The notes under the pieces: generated by a model
What the model was told of the DNA's origin: nothing
The model's database searches: none
Seen by the model: only the letters and a program-made list of their open reading frames with translations
NCBI RefSeq assembly: GCF_002929275.1
Contig: NZ_PJIK01000001.1
Coordinates: 558,001 to 622,000, forward strand
Source: Arthrobacter sp. ZGTC131
Lineage (GTDB): Bacteria; Actinomycetota; Actinomycetes; Actinomycetales; Micrococcaceae
Length of the DNA stretch: 64,000 bases
Direction: 5' to 3'
Part shown: piece by piece, positions 1-10,084 of the stretch
Position numbering within the stretch: position 1 is the first letter of the stretch
Layout of the letters: every line of letters starts with the position of its first letter
Program-made: the position numbers and the translations under genes

Positions 1-494
1 AGCTGAACAGAAGCTCCAGCGGAACGGGCCATCTTGGCGCCGCCACCCGGACGCAGTTCAACTGCGTGGATAACGGTACCCACCGGGATGTTGCGCAGGG
101 GCAGGTTGTTGCCGGGCTTGATATCAGCGTCGGCACCGGCCTCTACGAAGTCACCCTGGGACAGCTTGTTCGGGGCGATGATGTAACGCTTGGTGCCATC
201 AACGTAGTGCAGGAGGGCGATGCGAGCCGTACGGTTCGGATCGTACTCAATTTCGGCAACGCGGGCGTTGACGCCGTCCTTGTCGTGGCGACGGAAGTCG
301 ATCAGACGGTACTGGCGCTTGTGGCCACCACCCTTGTGGCGGGTGGTGATTTTACCGGAGTTGTTACGGCCACCCTTTTTGGGCAGCGGACGTACCAACG
401 ACTTTTCCGGCGTCGACCGCGTGATTTCGGTGAAGTCCGCTACGCTCGAGCCACGACGGCCCGGTGTAGTCGGCTTGTATTTACGGATTCCCAT
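1..494 (-). CDS. rplB: 50S ribosomal protein L2 (5' part, runs off the window)
   Basis: This is the primary 23S rRNA-binding protein L2, needed for subunit association and the peptidyl-transferase centre. Translation from the ATG at 494 begins [17 protein letters not shown] and continues through [13 protein letters not shown], typical of L2. Only about 164 of the roughly 280 residues are present, because the gene leaves the left edge of the window. It lies 29 bp downstream of rplW as the last visible gene of the S10 operon. Identification is secure. Confidence 0.97.
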   Translation of the reverse strand, partial: MGIRKYKPTTPGRRGSSVADFTEITRSTPEKSLVRPLPKKGGRNNSGKITTRHKGGGHKRQYRLIDFRRHDKDGVNARVAEIEYDPNRTARIALLHYVDGTKRYIIAPNKLSQGDFVEAGADADIKPGNNLPLRNIPVGTVIHAVELRPGGGAKMARSAGASVQ

Positions 495-523
495 AATTTA
501 TTTCCTCGTTAAAGTGGTCTCCG

Positions 524-829
524 CTACGCGAGCGGACCGCCGAAGATGTCGATAGTGCCTTCTTTGAGGGTCACAATTGCACGCTTGGTGTTCTTGCGGG
601 TACCCCATCCGAATTTGGTGCGCTTGCGCTTACCGGCACGGTTGATGGTGTTGATCGATTCGACCTTGACGGAGAAGATTTTCTCCACGGCCAGCTTGAT
701 CTCGGTCTTGTTCGAGCGGGGGTCCACCAGGAAGGTGTACTTGCCCTCATCGATCAGGCCGTAGCTTTTTTCCGAAACAACGGGTGCAAGCACGACGTCG
801 CGCGGGTCTTTGATGGTGGCTGCGCTCAC
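524..829 (-). CDS. rplW: 50S ribosomal protein L23
   Basis: L23 (101 aa) lies at the exit of the ribosomal tunnel and docks trigger factor and SRP. The protein opens [20 protein letters not shown] and has the L23 core [18 protein letters not shown] followed by [18 protein letters not shown]. Its start overlaps the rplD stop by four bases, which suggests translational coupling. Length is normal for the family. Confidence 0.98.
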   Translation of the reverse strand: MSAATIKDPRDVVLAPVVSEKSYGLIDEGKYTFLVDPRSNKTEIKLAVEKIFSVKVESINTINRAGKRKRTKFGWGTRKNTKRAIVTLKEGTIDIFGGPLA

Positions 830-1446
830 TTGGCATCCTCCTCGTTCTTTGCAGCCTTGTCAGCAACGAATGCTTCGTAGGCAGCCTTGGTGAAGACTAC
901 GTCGTCAGAAACGAGAACGTCGTAGGTGTTCAGCTGGTCTGCGTACAGAACGTGAACTTCCTCGAGGTTGCGCACGGACAGTGCAGCAACATCGTTGGCG
1001 CGCTCAATGACAACGAGCAGGTTCTTGCGCTCGGAGACGCCGCGCAGCGTTGCCAGTGCTTCCTTGGAGGACGGCTTGTCGCCGGCAACCAGGTCAGCAA
1101 TGACGTGGATGCGTCCGTTACGGGCGCGGTCAGACAGTGCGCCGCGCAGGGCAGCAGCAATCATCTTCTTGGGGGTGCGCTGGCTGTAGTCACGCGGGGT
1201 GGGACCGTGGACAACGCCACCGCCGGTCATGTGAGGAGCACGGATCGAGCCCTGACGGGCGCGGCCGGTACCCTTCTGCTTGAACGGCTTGCGGCCTGCA
1301 CCGGAAACTTCGGCGCGGGTCTTGGTCTTGTGGGTACCCTGGCGAGCAGCAGCGAGCTGTGCAACGACGACCTGGTGCAGCAGCGGCACGTTGGTCTGAA
1401 CGTCGAAGATCTCTGCAGGCAGGTCAACCTTGACAGTGCTAGTCAT
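826..1446 (-). CDS. rplD: 50S ribosomal protein L4
   Basis: L4 (206 aa) binds 23S rRNA and lines the exit tunnel with an extended loop. That loop is visible as [20 protein letters not shown] around residues 46-65. In enterobacteria L4 also represses the S10 operon; whether that occurs here cannot be told. The gene begins five bases after the rplC stop and overlaps rplW by four bases. Confidence 0.98.
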   Translation of the reverse strand: MTSTVKVDLPAEIFDVQTNVPLLHQVVVAQLAAARQGTHKTKTRAEVSGAGRKPFKQKGTGRARQGSIRAPHMTGGGVVHGPTPRDYSQRTPKKMIAAALRGALSDRARNGRIHVIADLVAGDKPSSKEALATLRGVSERKNLLVVIERANDVAALSVRNLEEVHVLYADQLNTYDVLVSDDVVFTKAAYEAFVADKAAKNEEDAK

Positions 1447-1450
1447 TTAA

Positions 1451-2101
1451 CTAGGCTCCCTTCACGGCGGTGCGTACGAGTACGACCTGGCCGCGGGCGC
1501 CGGGGACGGCGCCCTTGATCAGGAGCAGCGACTTCTCGACGTCAACCGCGTGAACAGTGAGGTTCAGCGTGGTGTGACGAACGGCGCCCATGCGGCCGGC
1601 CATTTTCATGCCCTTGAAGACGCGGCTCGGGGTGGATGCGCCACCGATTGAACCGGGCTTACGGTGGTTCTTGTGGGCACCGTGGGAAGCTCCAACGCCG
1701 TGGAAGCCGTGACGCTTCATAACACCGGCGAAGCCCTTACCCTTGGTGGTGCCGATGACGTCGATCTTCTGGCCGGCTTCGAAGAGCTCTACGGAGAGCT
1801 CCTGGCCCAGCTCGTAAGAGTCAGCATCTGCAGTGCGCAGTTCGACGACGTGGCGGCGAGGCGTGACGCCTGCCTTTTCAAAGTGACCAGCCAGCGGCTT
1901 GGTGACCTTGCGGGGATCGATCTGGCCGTAGCCGATCTGAACGGCGACGTAGCCATCAGTGTCTGCGTTGCGCAGCTGGGTGATGACGTTCGAGTCAGCC
2001 TGGACAACAGTGACGGGGATGAGTTTGTTGTTCTCGTCCCAGACCTGGGTCATGCCGAGCTTCGTGCCCAGCAGGCCCTTTACGTTACGGGTTGCGGTCA
2101 T
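1451..2101 (-). CDS. rplC: 50S ribosomal protein L3
   Basis: L3 (216 aa) helps form the peptidyl-transferase centre and is an early assembly protein. Recognisable segments are [15 protein letters not shown] at the N terminus and the loop [20 protein letters not shown], which reaches toward the A-site region. It follows rpsJ by 17 bp in the S10 operon. Confidence 0.98.
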   Translation of the reverse strand: MTATRNVKGLLGTKLGMTQVWDENNKLIPVTVVQADSNVITQLRNADTDGYVAVQIGYGQIDPRKVTKPLAGHFEKAGVTPRRHVVELRTADADSYELGQELSVELFEAGQKIDVIGTTKGKGFAGVMKRHGFHGVGASHGAHKNHRKPGSIGGASTPSRVFKGMKMAGRMGAVRHTTLNLTVHAVDVEKSLLLIKGAVPGARGQVVLVRTAVKGA

Positions 2102-2118
2102 AGTCTCTCAGCACCTCC

Positions 2119-2427
2119 CTACAGCTTGATTTCGATGTTCACGTCGGCCGGCAGGTCGAGACGCATAAGCGAGTCAACAGCCTTCGGCGTGGGGTCGATG
2201 ATGTCGATCAGACGCTTGTGCGTGCGCATTTCGAAGTGCTCGCGGCTGTCCTTGTACTTGTGCGGAGAGCGGATAACGCAGTACACGTTCTTCTCCGTAG
2301 GCAGCGGCACGGGGCCCACTACCGTTGCGCCTGCGCGCGTGACCGTCTCAACGATCTTCCGTGCTGAAACGTCAATGACCTCGTGGTCGTATGACTTCAG
2401 CCGGATGCGGATTTTTTGTCCCGCCAT
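2119..2427 (-). CDS. rpsJ: 30S ribosomal protein S10 / NusE
   Basis: S10 (102 aa) is a 30S head protein and also acts as NusE in antitermination with NusB. The sequence [19 protein letters not shown] and the segment [20 protein letters not shown] are diagnostic. It is the first gene of the S10 operon and has a long (about 330-base) hairpin-containing upstream region. In many actinobacteria tuf lies directly upstream; here about 6.4 kb of other genes intervene. Confidence 0.98.
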
Positions 2428-2814
2428 GTCGCCTGACTCTCTTTCAGTCTGTGCTTCCCCTGGTTGGGGCTGCCCTGTTCAATTACTCGTTGTGTGGCTG
2501 CCGAAGCATTTGAAGTCGTAACTACCACCCGCCGCACAAGCTGAATCCGGATGAATCCGGGTTCCTCAACCTGCCGGCGTAACCGACCCCCGCGGTCGGG
2601 CGTGTCGCACCTTTGAAGCGTGCGAGCCCGCAGTTCCTTGGGGGTGGGTTATGTTTGGGCTTCGACCTGGACCCTGACATCCGGCATTATCCGGATCGGG
2701 ACGCGAAGAAGCGCTTGAACAACTCATCTAGTATGCCGGATTTTGTGGTCGGATGCGAATCCGGCTGAGTCTGCAGTCATTGCCTTCGGCAATCTTCGAT
2801 TGGATGATAGTTGA
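2428..2814. promoter_or_regulatory. Divergent intergenic region: S10-operon leader/promoter and bgl promoter
   Basis: This gene-free stretch separates rpsJ (minus) from the glucosidase (plus). On the minus strand a CATACT box near 2733-2738, with TTCGCA 18 bases upstream, is the best promoter guess and would give a leader of about 300 bases. Two hairpins lie inside: CCGAC/GTCGG (2583-2599) and CGCAC/GTGCG (2606-2624). On the plus strand TTGCCT, 17 bases, GATGAT ends six bases before the bgl ATG, suggesting a leaderless message. The positions of these boxes are inference. Confidence 0.4.
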
Positions 2815-4293
2815 ATGGCTGTGCAAAATGCAGATGCCGTCAACGCGGCATCCGTAAACACTGCATCCGTTAGTACTGCCTCCGTGCAGGACCTCGCCGG
2901 GCGACTCAGGCCCGATTTCACGCTGGGTGTTGCAGCGGCGGCGTTCCAGATCGAAGGCGCCTTGGCCGCTGACGGCCGCGGGCCCTCAGGCTGGGACGCG
3001 TTCGCGGAGAAACCCGGAAGCATCATGAACGGCCATTCGCCCGCTGTCGCCTGCGATCACTACAACCGCGCCGCCGAGGACGTCGCCCTGATGAAAGAAC
3101 TGGGCATCGACTCCTACCGCTTCTCGATCTCCTGGCCGAGGATCCAGCCGGACGGGCGCGGCCCGTTCAACACCCAGGGCCTGGACTTCTACGACCGGCT
3201 GGTGGACCAGCTGCTGGCAGCCGGCATCTCCCCCATGGCCACCCTGTACCACTGGGATACGCCGCTCCCCCTCGAGCACAGCGGCGGCTGGATGAACCGC
3301 ACCACCGCGGAGCGCTTTGCGGCCTACGCCGGGGCTGCCGGTCAACGGCTCGGCGACCGCGTGGCGCAGTGGGTCACGCTCAATGAGCCGGTGTCCGTCA
3401 CGCTCAACGGTTATGCCCTGGGCGTCCACGCGCCGGGGCGGGATTTGCTGTTCGATGCGCTGCCGTCGGTCCACCACCAACTGCTGGGCCACGGGCTTGC
3501 CGTCCAGGCGCTGCGGGCAGGGGGCGTGACCGGAGGCGTCGGCGTCACCAACCTGCACTCTCCGGTGCGCCCGGCGTCCCGGAAGCTGGCGGACCGCCTG
3601 CTGGCCAAGGTGTTTGATCTTGGCCTCAACCGCATCTACGCGGATCCGATCCTCCTGGGCCGTTACCCGAAGCCACCATTGGCCGCCCGGCACTGGTTCA
3701 AGTCTTTGTCCAAGGCGTCCGACGACGACCTCCGCCTCATCAGCCAGCCGCTCGATTTCTACGGCGTGAACTACTACTACCCGGTGAAGGTGGCCGCCGG
3801 GAAGGGCCCGCCCGACACCCCGGCGGGCACCGCCCATGCCGTGATGCGCGTGCCGTTCCATCAGGTGCCCTTCCCCGAGTACGCCACCACGGGATTCGGC
3901 TGGCCGGTGGCACCCGACCATCTGGGCATCTTGCTGCGCGAACTTAAGGACCGGTACGGTGCCGCCCTTCCGCCGGTGTTCATCACGGAAAACGGCGCGA
4001 GCTTTCCCGAACCCGAACACGTGACCGGCCCGATCTCCGATTCGGGGCGCATCGACTACCTGGCCCATCACCTTGACCAGGCCGTGGCTTCCACCGCTCC
4101 CGGTGGCATTGCCCATGACGTGAAACTGCTCGGGTACTACGTCTGGACACTGATGGACAACTTCGAATGGGCAGCCGGCTACTCGCAACGCTTCGGCCTG
4201 GTGCATGTGGACTTCGAGACGCTGAAACGAACGCCCAAGAAGTCCTTCTACTGGCTGCAGTCCCTCAGCCGGGCCCGAAAGTCCCTGGCCTGA
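2815..4293 (+). CDS. Glycoside hydrolase family 1 beta-glucosidase
   Basis: This is a 492-residue GH1 (beta/alpha)8-barrel enzyme that should hydrolyse beta-glucosides by the retaining mechanism. The acid/base glutamate is in TLNEP (E191) and the nucleophile in ITENG (E392). The substrate-site segments AAAFQIEGA, RFSISWPRIQPDGRG, LYHWDTPLP and DNFEWAAGY are all present. There is no signal peptide; the first 30 residues are Ala/Ser/Val-rich and likely disordered. It stands alone on the plus strand inside the ribosomal cluster and converges on a small minus-strand gene eight bases away. Beta-galactosidase activity is also possible within GH1. Confidence 0.93.
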   Translation: MAVQNADAVNAASVNTASVSTASVQDLAGRLRPDFTLGVAAAAFQIEGALAADGRGPSGWDAFAEKPGSIMNGHSPAVACDHYNRAAEDVALMKELGIDSYRFSISWPRIQPDGRGPFNTQGLDFYDRLVDQLLAAGISPMATLYHWDTPLPLEHSGGWMNRTTAERFAAYAGAAGQRLGDRVAQWVTLNEPVSVTLNGYALGVHAPGRDLLFDALPSVHHQLLGHGLAVQALRAGGVTGGVGVTNLHSPVRPASRKLADRLLAKVFDLGLNRIYADPILLGRYPKPPLAARHWFKSLSKASDDDLRLISQPLDFYGVNYYYPVKVAAGKGPPDTPAGTAHAVMRVPFHQVPFPEYATTGFGWPVAPDHLGILLRELKDRYGAALPPVFITENGASFPEPEHVTGPISDSGRIDYLAHHLDQAVASTAPGGIAHDVKLLGYYVWTLMDNFEWAAGYSQRFGLVHVDFETLKRTPKKSFYWLQSLSRARKSLA

Positions 4294-4301
4294 TTACGGC
4301 G

Positions 4302-4427
4302 CTATTTATTCTTGTTGGCCCTGTTGATGCGCTTTGCGCGGTCAATCTCGTTGCGGAAATTCTTCTTCGCCCAGAAGGCGCCAGCCACAACCGCTGCGAC
4401 GACGATCAGGAAAATCAGCCACTCCAT
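4302..4427 (-). CDS. 41-residue single-pass membrane peptide
   Basis: A short open frame starts at the ATG at 4427 and encodes MEWLIFLIVVAAVVAGAFW followed by a basic tail KKNFRNEIDRAKRINRANKNK. It has one hydrophobic helix (residues 3-20) and a highly charged cytoplasmic end. It starts 47 bp after the stop of the giant membrane-protein gene and could share its transcript. An AGAGGGGC stretch lies upstream of the start as a weak ribosome-binding site. Codon use matches a real gene, but its function is unknown. Confidence 0.7.
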   Translation of the reverse strand: MEWLIFLIVVAAVVAGAFWAKKNFRNEIDRAKRINRANKNK

Positions 4428-4474
4428 GGTGTGCCCCTCTCTTTGGTTGCAACCATATCAGGGCAGTGGCCCCG

Positions 4475-7400
4475 CTAGTCCGTGCCTGCAGGCTTGCTGC
4501 GGCTGAGCCGCCACAGTGCCAGCGCGATGAGCCCCGCGGCGATCAGTGCCAGCAGCACATAGGTGTACTGCCGCATCGCCCACATGACGCAGAGCGCCAC
4601 TCCGGCGGCGCCCCACCATACAAGCATCCGCTCGCCGTAGCCGAGTCCCGCCACCAGCAGCGCGGCGAAAAGTGCCAGCACCCACAACTGCTGGGCCGCA
4701 TCACCACCGAATATCACCAGCATGCCGCTCACCGACAGCAGGCCCGCAGCCAGGCCGAGGTACAGCCGCCCGCCGTCGCGGTGGTTTGACCAATAGCGCA
4801 GCACGCCGAGCACTCCCGCCAGAACGACGTACCACTGGGCTGTCCAAAAGGGATCGGGCCAGAGGTAAGCGGTCCAGACCTCTGGGTCTGGGCTCCCGTA
4901 CTCCCCGGCGGTCCCGGTAAAGAGGGGCCCCACGAAGAGGGCCGCGCGCTGGATTGCTGCGGTCACCGCCAAGGAGCCCAGTTCCGCCGTGAACCTGCGC
5001 ACCCGCGGCGGCACTTCCAGCCAGAGCACGACGGCGGCAATGGTCACCAGTGCTGCACCGGTCCAGGACGTTTCGCTGTAGACGAGCCCCGCCAGGCCGG
5101 CGATGGCCAGGCCCAGGACAGCCGCCGCGACGAGCGACAGGGAGCGCACATCGTGACCGCTCACCTCACGTCGTTCCTGCATTGGGTGGCGTGGCTCCTG
5201 CACCCGGCCGGGTGATCCGTGCACCGGACGGCCAGCCAGTGCGGGCGCCTGCGGCATGCCGCGGATCACTTTCGCGGCGTAGAGTGCGCAGGCCGCCACT
5301 CCGCAGCCCGCCAGCCAGGGCGGGTAGAACCCCCAGGGGCCGGATACGTCCGCGAAGATTTCGTCTGCCGTCATCGTTGCCCCGGCAAGCGCGGCTAGGA
5401 CGGCCGGCAGGTAGAAGCCGGGCAGCCGTTCCACGTGCGACGCCGCAAAGCATGCCGCCGCCAGCCCCAGAACGGCCGCCCCGGAAATCCAGTCCGCTGC
5501 CGGCGGGGCCAGCATGGCAGATGACGTCCCGAAGGAGACGGCTGCCGCCAGCCATAGCCAGTGGTCAACACCGCCACCATTCCGGTACCGGCGAAGTATC
5601 CCGCCGGCAGTGGCGGCCAGGGACATGCCAAGCAGCAGCAGGGCGACGCCGTCGTGGCTCAGCACAGGCGAGGAGAGCAGCACCGCCGGATCTCCCTGCT
5701 CCCGGAACCGCAGCAGAGGCCCCAGCGCCACCACCCCGAACAGCGCGGCGTACAGCCCCAGGTAAACCGCACCCCGCGCGGCGAACAGCCGCCGTGCCGC
5801 GACCGCCGAGACCAGCAGCAGAAGGAGTGACAGCAGCAGCACCCAGCGTCCGCCGTCGTCCGGCTCGGTTCCGGCCCCGAAGGGACGCGCGAGGTAGGCC
5901 ACCGGCAGTGCTGCCTGCCCGGCGAGCGTGATCCACACCGCTGCCTGCTGGAAGGGCACCTCGGCCAGGCGGTGCCGCATGAGCCAGCGGATGACGTGCT
6001 GCGCCGCGAAAACGAGCGCGAAGGTCACTGCCACGACCGTGGGCGAGGCGGAGAGGTCGTAGCTCAGCACCACCGCCAGCGCAGCGGTCAGGATGCGGGC
6101 GGCAGCGAAATAGCCGCCCCGGAGCACCCGGACCTGCACCGCCGCCACCATGACCGCACTGAAGACCGCATAGATGCCCAGCAGCAGCTCGACGTAGGGA
6201 AGGCTGTCCCCGCGAAGGAACAGGAGCAGCGCGAACGCGGACGGGGCGAATGCCACGGCCCACGGGTGGGTCCGCAGCACGTAGCCGGCAGCCGCTGAAC
6301 CGCCGGCCAGAAGCAATGTTGCGAAGACAGCCTGCCACGATGACGCGAGTTCCAGTCCATCCGCCCGGCTGCCCAGTCCGGGCAGCACTAGGGCAGCAGC
6401 CTGCAGGGTAAGGAGGGCCGCAGCGTCGGCAAACACATGGCCCGGAACAGTCCCGCGCCGTCCCTGCCGAAGGGGAACAATGAGCTGGAGACTGAGTGCC
6501 ACGGCGAGGACCGTCGCAGGCGCCAGCACCTCACCGCCCAACAGGACCGGGCCGGCTCCGCGCTGAATCTGATGGAACACGGTGAGCGTCAGCACCGTTG
6601 CTGATGCCCGGCTCAGCCACCAATAGCAGCGCCGGGGCACCTGCTGGGAAACCTTGGTGGCCGTCCCCGCAAGGTAGGCCGTGACCAGCAGGAGCATGGC
6701 ATTCCCAAGTCCCAGGGACACGGCGTCGAATGCCAGGGGCACGGCCACCGCGGCAACGGCCAGCGGAACGGCCTCGGCAATGGACGGGCGCCAGCGTTGC
6801 CCGGCTTCCGGCCGCGGGAACAGCATCAGGCCGACGGTCAGCGACGTGATGAGCTGCGCAGCGACGGCGGTGCCGGCAAGGTAACCGTCAACCACGGGGG
6901 CCGGAAGGGATTCCTGATGACCCAGTGCCAGAACAGTCATGGCCGCCACGCCTGCGCCGGTGAAGCCAGCCAGGCTGGCCTGAGGCATGAGGGACCGCAT
7001 GCCCCTCCGGATCTGGGCCGCTGTGGCCAGCTGCTGCAGCGCGAGGGTCAGGCACAACGTCAGGGCCGCATACGAGGACCGGGCGTCGTTGTCGTCGCCG
7101 ACGACGGCTGCGGTCAGGACCGGGGCGGCCAGGGTCACCGTGACGCGGGCGGCAAGGATGAAGTGGTGGCGCAGCCGTTCGGTGGCCGGGATTGAGCGGA
7201 CCGCCCAGAAGGCCGCTCCGGCAAGCAGCAGGCCCGTGAGCTGCCACGCTCCCAGCCAGTCTGCGAGCAATGCGCACATGATCAGCGCTGCGGCCGGGGC
7301 CAATTCCGCGTCCCTGCGCAGCTTCCAGGCCAGGACTCCGCCGCTGACCAGTGCCAGCAGCGCGGCCAGCCACAGCGGAAGGGCTCCCGCTGACGGGACC

Positions 7401-8755
7401 TGTCCGGAGAATGCTTCCTGCCGCTGGGCCAGCGCCAGGGCAACCGTCAGCAGAAGCTGCACACCAAAGGTGGTGAGGGCATCCAGCCGCCAACCGCTGT
7501 GCTGCATGACTCTGGCGAGCAGCGCCGGAAGCCGCCCGGCCCCCAGTGCGGCCAGCAGCACTTGGACAGACACTGCCACCACGGCGGCTGAGATGCCAGC
7601 ACTCCCCCGGCCCGTCAGGTACCAGACGGCGGCGGCTGCTGCCACGGTCAGGCTTGCCCGGGCGGCAATGTATTGCAGCTGGCGGAACCGGGCTCCCGGC
7701 AGCACGGAAACCAGGACGAAGTAGCACCCGCACATTGCCATGATCCGGGCGTAGTCCCCGCGTCCCAGCATCAGCGGCACCATGGTGGCGGCCACGGCGA
7801 CCGCCGGAACCATAAACGGATGCAGTTCGGCAAGCGGCCTGACGTAGACGGGCGGCACCCACTTCGGCTTGTAGATGGCCAACCCCGTGAAGCAGGCCGC
7901 CACCCCGATCAGTGCCGTGAAATACCAGAGAAGCGCGCCGCCTAGGACTGACACCCCGGACCAGGCAGTGGACACCACGATGGTCATTGAGAGGTAGACG
8001 AGCACACGGCTCTCGAGCCTGACCGCGGCCACAACATAGGCGGCGGTGCCAATGATCGACGTGACGAGCCAGGAAAGGGGGGCATTGTGAACGGCAAGGT
8101 TGAACATGGCCAGCCCGGTCACCGGGACAAGGGCCAGGCCGGTTCCGGAGAAGGCGACGGCGGCGGGCCTAAGCCGCGGCATTTTGGCATGCAGCACCAG
8201 ACCGGCCACGTAGAACAGCGCCGTGATGGTGCAGACACCCGCAAAGCGAAGCAGCGCGGGCAGCCCGGCGCCGATGAACAGGGCGCCGGCTGCCACGAGC
8301 AGCAGGCTGGCGATGTACAGCGTGACGTTGATGTTCTGCTGTTCGCGCCGTGCCCGCAGCGCCTGCTGCTCGGCTGGGCTGGGGGCCTTAGCGGGGGCGG
8401 GCACAGACGGATGTCCGGGCGCGGCGCTGGCTCGCGGCGGCGCGGAAAATGGACCAAGTCCGGGGACTCGGGCCGAGGCTGCCGGTGAAGCGGCGTGTGG
8501 GGGCGTGACCGGTCCGCCGCCTGGCGGCCGCGGCCCGCTGACAGGAACCGGAGGCCCTACGTGGGCGGCCGGAACGTGCGGCGACCCCTCTCCGGGACGG
8601 CCCGGGAGCACCTCCCCTGAACCGGCGTCCGCGGGCTTCTCCGTGAGGCGCGCCAGGGCATCACGCCACCCCTGCAGATGGCCTGCGCTGTAGCCCGCCC
8701 GGTATGCCTCATCTGGCGAATTCCACATGCCGCTGCCTTTCGGGAGGTCGCTCAC
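4475..8755 (-). CDS. Giant polytopic membrane protein (SCO7613-like family)
   Basis: This protein of 1426 residues has a soluble Pro/Ala/Gly-rich N-terminal part (about 1-130, starting MSDLPKGSGMWNSPDEAYRA). It is followed by an almost uninterrupted series of hydrophobic helices, well over 30 by eye, to a short basic C terminus (LALWRLSRSKPAGTD). The architecture resembles the large actinobacterial membrane proteins annotated as SCO7613 C-terminal domain-containing; that assignment is from memory. No catalytic motif was recognised. The gene lies after the tuf terminator and before rpsJ, interrupting the usual tuf-rpsJ adjacency. M10 is an alternative start. Confidence 0.8.
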   Translation of the reverse strand: MSDLPKGSGMWNSPDEAYRAGYSAGHLQGWRDALARLTEKPADAGSGEVLPGRPGEGSPHVPAAHVGPPVPVSGPRPPGGGPVTPPHAASPAASARVPGLGPFSAPPRASAAPGHPSVPAPAKAPSPAEQQALRARREQQNINVTLYIASLLLVAAGALFIGAGLPALLRFAGVCTITALFYVAGLVLHAKMPRLRPAAVAFSGTGLALVPVTGLAMFNLAVHNAPLSWLVTSIIGTAAYVVAAVRLESRVLVYLSMTIVVSTAWSGVSVLGGALLWYFTALIGVAACFTGLAIYKPKWVPPVYVRPLAELHPFMVPAVAVAATMVPLMLGRGDYARIMAMCGCYFVLVSVLPGARFRQLQYIAARASLTVAAAAAVWYLTGRGSAGISAAVVAVSVQVLLAALGAGRLPALLARVMQHSGWRLDALTTFGVQLLLTVALALAQRQEAFSGQVPSAGALPLWLAALLALVSGGVLAWKLRRDAELAPAAALIMCALLADWLGAWQLTGLLLAGAAFWAVRSIPATERLRHHFILAARVTVTLAAPVLTAAVVGDDNDARSSYAALTLCLTLALQQLATAAQIRRGMRSLMPQASLAGFTGAGVAAMTVLALGHQESLPAPVVDGYLAGTAVAAQLITSLTVGLMLFPRPEAGQRWRPSIAEAVPLAVAAVAVPLAFDAVSLGLGNAMLLLVTAYLAGTATKVSQQVPRRCYWWLSRASATVLTLTVFHQIQRGAGPVLLGGEVLAPATVLAVALSLQLIVPLRQGRRGTVPGHVFADAAALLTLQAAALVLPGLGSRADGLELASSWQAVFATLLLAGGSAAAGYVLRTHPWAVAFAPSAFALLLFLRGDSLPYVELLLGIYAVFSAVMVAAVQVRVLRGGYFAAARILTAALAVVLSYDLSASPTVVAVTFALVFAAQHVIRWLMRHRLAEVPFQQAAVWITLAGQAALPVAYLARPFGAGTEPDDGGRWVLLLSLLLLLVSAVAARRLFAARGAVYLGLYAALFGVVALGPLLRFREQGDPAVLLSSPVLSHDGVALLLLGMSLAATAGGILRRYRNGGGVDHWLWLAAAVSFGTSSAMLAPPAADWISGAAVLGLAAACFAASHVERLPGFYLPAVLAALAGATMTADEIFADVSGPWGFYPPWLAGCGVAACALYAAKVIRGMPQAPALAGRPVHGSPGRVQEPRHPMQERREVSGHDVRSLSLVAAAVLGLAIAGLAGLVYSETSWTGAALVTIAAVVLWLEVPPRVRRFTAELGSLAVTAAIQRAALFVGPLFTGTAGEYGSPDPEVWTAYLWPDPFWTAQWYVVLAGVLGVLRYWSNHRDGGRLYLGLAAGLLSVSGMLVIFGGDAAQQLWVLALFAALLVAGLGYGERMLVWWGAAGVALCVMWAMRQYTYVLLALIAAGLIALALWRLSRSKPAGTD

Positions 8756-8806
8756 GGCGCCGCACGCTCCGCAACGAATAAATCCAGTGAATGGATTAAT
8801 GATAGC

Positions 8807-8843
8807 AAAAAACAGCCCCTCTGCTAGTGCAGCGGGGCTGTTT
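8807..8843 (-). terminator. Rho-independent terminator after tuf
   Basis: Read on the minus strand, AAACAGCCCC and GGGGCTGTTT form a 10-bp stem, and the right arm runs into a six-T tract. It lies about 50 bases past the tuf stop and separates the str operon from the giant membrane-protein gene. Confidence 0.9.
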
Positions 8844-8893
8844 AGAAGATCACGTCAGGCCGTTACCGGCCCTGGATCCATGATCAGCAAGTA

Positions 8894-10084
8894 CTACTTG
8901 ATGATGTTGGTAACGCGTCCCGAACCAACGGTGCGGCCGCCTTCGCGGATAGCGAAGCCGAGGCCCTCTTCCATGGCGATGGGCTGGATGAGCGCAACGG
9001 TCATCTCAGTGTTGTCGCCAGGCATAACCATTTCCGTGCCTTCCGGCAGGGTGATAACGCCGGTTACGTCCGTGGTGCGGAAGTAGAACTGCGGGCGGTA
9101 GTTGGAGTAGAACGGGTTGTGACGTCCGCCTTCGTCCTTGGAGAGGATGTAGACGTTAGCCTCGAAGTCGGTGTGCGGGGTGATGGAACCCGGCTTGACG
9201 ACAACCTGGCCACGCTCTACGTCATCGCGCTTCAGACCGCGGAGCAGGAGGCCACAGTTCTCGCCGGCCCATGCTTCGTCGAGCTGCTTGTGGAACATCT
9301 CGATACCGGTAACGGTGGTCTTCTGTACCGGACGGATACCGACGATCTCAACCTCAGAGTTGATCGCGAGGGTACCGCGCTCGGCGCGACCCGTCACAAC
9401 GGTGCCACGACCGGTGATGGTGAAGACGTCTTCGATCGGCATCAGGAAGGGCTTGTCACGGTCACGTACGGGGTCCGGAACGGACTCGTCGACTGCTTCC
9501 ATGAGGTCCTCGACTGACTTGACCCAAACGGGGTCGCCTTCGAGAGCCTTCAGACCGGAAACGCGGACAACCGGAGCGTCGTCGCCATCGAAGCCCTGAG
9601 CGCTGAGCAGCTCACGAACTTCCATTTCAACGAGGTCCAGGAGTTCTTCGTCATCGACCATGTCGGACTTGTTCAGCGCGACCAGCAGGTAGGGAACACC
9701 AACCTGGCGGGCGAGCAGAACGTGCTCGCGGGTCTGAGCCATCGGGCCGTCAGTGGCGGCAACCACGAGGATTGCACCGTCCATCTGTGCAGCACCGGTG
9801 ATCATGTTCTTGATGTAGTCAGCGTGACCCGGAGCGTCTACGTGTGCGTAGTGGCGCTTCTCGGTCTGGTACTCAACGTGGGAGATGTTGATGGTAATGC
9901 CGCGCTGACGCTCTTCGGGAGCAGAGTCAATAGACGCGAAGTCGCGCTGCTCGTTGAGAGTCGGGTACTTGTCGTACAGCACCTTGGAAATGGCGGCCGT
10001 CAACGTCGTCTTACCGTGGTCAACGTGACCAATGGTACCGATGTTAACGTGCGGCTTAGTCCGCTCGAACTTTGCCTTTGCCAC
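8894..10084 (-). CDS. tuf: Elongation factor Tu
   Basis: EF-Tu (396 aa) delivers aminoacyl-tRNA to the ribosomal A site as a GTPase. The G1 loop GHVDHGKT occupies residues 19-26. The G3 motif reads DAPGH and the G4 motif LNKSD, both accepted variants of DCPGH and NKCD. The three domains are full length, ending [10 protein letters not shown]. It follows fusA after 245 bp and is closed by its own terminator. The fusA-tuf gap may hold a separate tuf promoter. Confidence 0.98.
   Translation of the reverse strand: MAKAKFERTKPHVNIGTIGHVDHGKTTLTAAISKVLYDKYPTLNEQRDFASIDSAPEERQRGITINISHVEYQTEKRHYAHVDAPGHADYIKNMITGAAQMDGAILVVAATDGPMAQTREHVLLARQVGVPYLLVALNKSDMVDDEELLDLVEMEVRELLSAQGFDGDDAPVVRVSGLKALEGDPVWVKSVEDLMEAVDESVPDPVRDRDKPFLMPIEDVFTITGRGTVVTGRAERGTLAINSEVEIVGIRPVQKTTVTGIEMFHKQLDEAWAGENCGLLLRGLKRDDVERGQVVVKPGSITPHTDFEANVYILSKDEGGRHNPFYSNYRPQFYFRTTDVTGVITLPEGTEMVMPGDNTEMTVALIQPIAMEEGLGFAIREGGRTVGSGRVTNIIK

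Noticed and set aside
2986-4206. Long minus-strand open frame of 406 codons opposite the glucosidase gene
   Set aside because: It is a shadow of GC-rich coding sequence; its product is Arg/His/Gly-rich without domains, and the plus strand encodes a clear GH1 enzyme.
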